Below are positions 62,083-64,000 of a stretch of DNA of 64,000 bases, piece by piece. Both the position numbers and the translations under genes were made by a program. Within the stretch, counting starts at the first letter, position 1, and each line of letters opens with the position of its first letter. The notes beneath the pieces were generated by a model. That model saw only the letters and a program-made list of their open reading frames with translations, did not search any database and had not been told where the DNA came from. The DNA comes from Flavobacterium davisii (GTDB taxonomy: Bacteria; Bacteroidota; Bacteroidia; Flavobacteriales; Flavobacteriaceae): contig NZ_CP067378.1 of the NCBI RefSeq assembly GCF_019565505.1, forward strand, positions 1,488,001 through 1,552,000. The letters run 5' to 3'.

Positions 62083-62240
62083 CCCAGATTTCGTCGTAAA
62101 ACAAAATTTTTCAATAAATTCAAGTGTTCACGGAGAATTTTAGAAGACAAAATAGTCAACTATTTCGATGAATAAAATTGGAATACGTGCTTGAATTTGA
62201 AGAAAAATAAAGTGGAATAGATTTCTAATGTTGATTTAGG
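62083..62240. repeat. Copy of the palindromic element
   Basis: CCCAGATTTCGTCGTAAAAC, then TTCAATAAATTCAAGTGTTCACGG and GAATACGTGCTTGAATTTGAAG match 24211-24397 closely; the end inverted repeats are lost. It lies in the gap between the HD hydrolase and the hydratase gene. Confidence 0.6.
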
Positions 62241-62277
62241 TTAAAACAAACTGTTTTAAAACCTTCCATTATACTTA

Positions 62278-63058
<781 letters not shown>

Positions 63059-63062
63059 CTTT

Positions 63063-64000
63063 TTATTTGTTTATGATAGGTAATGTTACTTTAAAAGTAG
63101 TTCCTTTATTTAATTCTGACTCAAAAGTAATCTTTCCTTGGTAATTTTCAATTATATTTTTAATTATAGCTAAGCCTAATCCCATACCACTTGTTTTTGT
63201 TGTAAATTTAGGTTCAAATATTCGTTCAAAATCTTCAACCGCTATTCCCTTTCCATTATCACACACACTAATAATCGTATTATTTTGTTCTTTTTTACGG
63301 ATACTGAAACTTTTTTATTTATTTGCCCTTCTGGTATAGCTTGTATGGCATTTTTTACTAAATTGGTAATAATACGGATAAGTTGGGTTCTATCTATTTT
63401 GGTAATAATTTCTTTTGTACAAGGATTATATTCTATGTAATCTTCATTAAAAATATCCAATGCCATACTTACTACATCGACTACATTTAGTGTTTCGTTT
63501 TGTTGTGCTGGCATAGATGCAAAATTTGAAAAAGCATTAGCAACAGCGCTCATAGTATCAATTTGTTGGATAAGTGTTTTAGAAAAATCAACTACTTTTT
63601 GTTTAATATTCGGATCTTGAGGATTAAACCGCATTTCAAAACTCTGAACTGTTAATCGCATAGGAGTTAAAGGATTTTTTATTTCATGTGCTACCTGTTT
63701 AGCCATTTCTCTCCATGCACCTTCTCGTTCACTTTGTGCCAATTTATTAGCACTTTCCTCCAACTCATCAATCATTTTATTATACGATTTAATAAGTTTA
63801 TCTATTTCGGAACTATGTGTTACTAAATCTATTTTTTTGTTCTTTTCTGTAAGGCTAGTTTCTGTAAGTCTACGCGAAATAGTTTCTAACGATTTGGTAA
63901 TATATCTCGATAGGTAAAAAGCCAACCAAATGGCTAATGAAAACATTCCTAAATATACGCTTCCAAATATGGCTAAAAAATTTTCTATTTCTTGTTTATA
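63063..64000 (-). CDS. Membrane histidine kinase, C-terminal part
   Basis: Open to the window edge at 64000, so the N-terminal sensor part is missing. What is seen: the end of a membrane helix, a HAMP linker (SLETISRRLTETSLTEKNKK), the HisKA phospho-acceptor (AKQVAHEIKNPLTPMRL) and the HATPase domain: N-box LVKNAIQAIPEG, G1 DNGKGIA, F-box FEPKFTTK and G2 GMGLGLAII. One missing A at ~63285-63292 breaks the frame in the ATPase domain. The set is NtrY-like. No response regulator is in the window. Confidence 0.83.

Overview
The window is low-GC DNA from a member of the Flavobacteriaceae (Bacteroidetes). The evidence is a subtype-iii type VI secretion system (T6SS), a type IX secretion C-terminal tail, CarboxypepD-type TonB receptors, promoters with the Bacteroidetes -7 box TAnnTTTG, and flavobacterial families such as DUF4292, DUF3108 and a FeoB-associated Cys-rich peptide. 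A Flavobacterium of the F. columnare type would fit, but the species is not proven here.

Layout. Positions 1-14.2 kb hold a T6SS-iii locus. On the minus strand are tssN (partial), tssG and an NlpC/P60-fold lipoprotein. Divergent on the plus strand are a PKD-domain membrane protein, tssH/clpV, tssB, tssC, a MITE, tssK, tssO, two unknown genes, tssE, tssF and a LysM protein. A DUF4280 PAAR-like spike gene (14.2 kb) and a large OmpA-containing effector (14.75-17.6 kb) follow. Next comes an array: effector tail, immunity lipoprotein, start-less second tail, second immunity lipoprotein, truncated third tail. The modules are joined by near-identical 201-271 bp repeats. This polymorphic toxin/immunity cassette array is the most interesting system in the window. 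Hcp, VgrG and the remaining T6SS-iii genes are not in the window.

From 20.4 to 25.1 kb there are IS110-family left-end remnants, a palindromic MITE and a large type IX-secreted beta-propeller protein with a PA domain. From 25 to 64 kb the genes are mostly housekeeping: plsC, trpS, a small RNA candidate, tryptophan 2,3-dioxygenase, pgi, two TonB receptors, a GT2/flippase pair, ruvC, hemW, feoAB, mntR-mntH with an operator palindrome, an M20 dipeptidase, tRNA-Leu, a Wzx-like flippase, dut, a sugar nucleotidyltransferase, TPR/DUF4292/EnvC-like genes, bacilliredoxin, a second PlsC, acyl-ACP desaturase, an HD hydrolase, enoyl-CoA hydratase and a partial histidine kinase.

Sequence quality. About half of the larger genes are interrupted by single-base indels. 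Nearly all lie in A/T homopolymers or at CCNGG sites (mostly CCCGG/CCGGG), and the reading frame resumes with intact family motifs. I treat these as sequencing errors and give full-length gene coordinates, noting each break. The CCNGG hotspot may report base modification in the organism.
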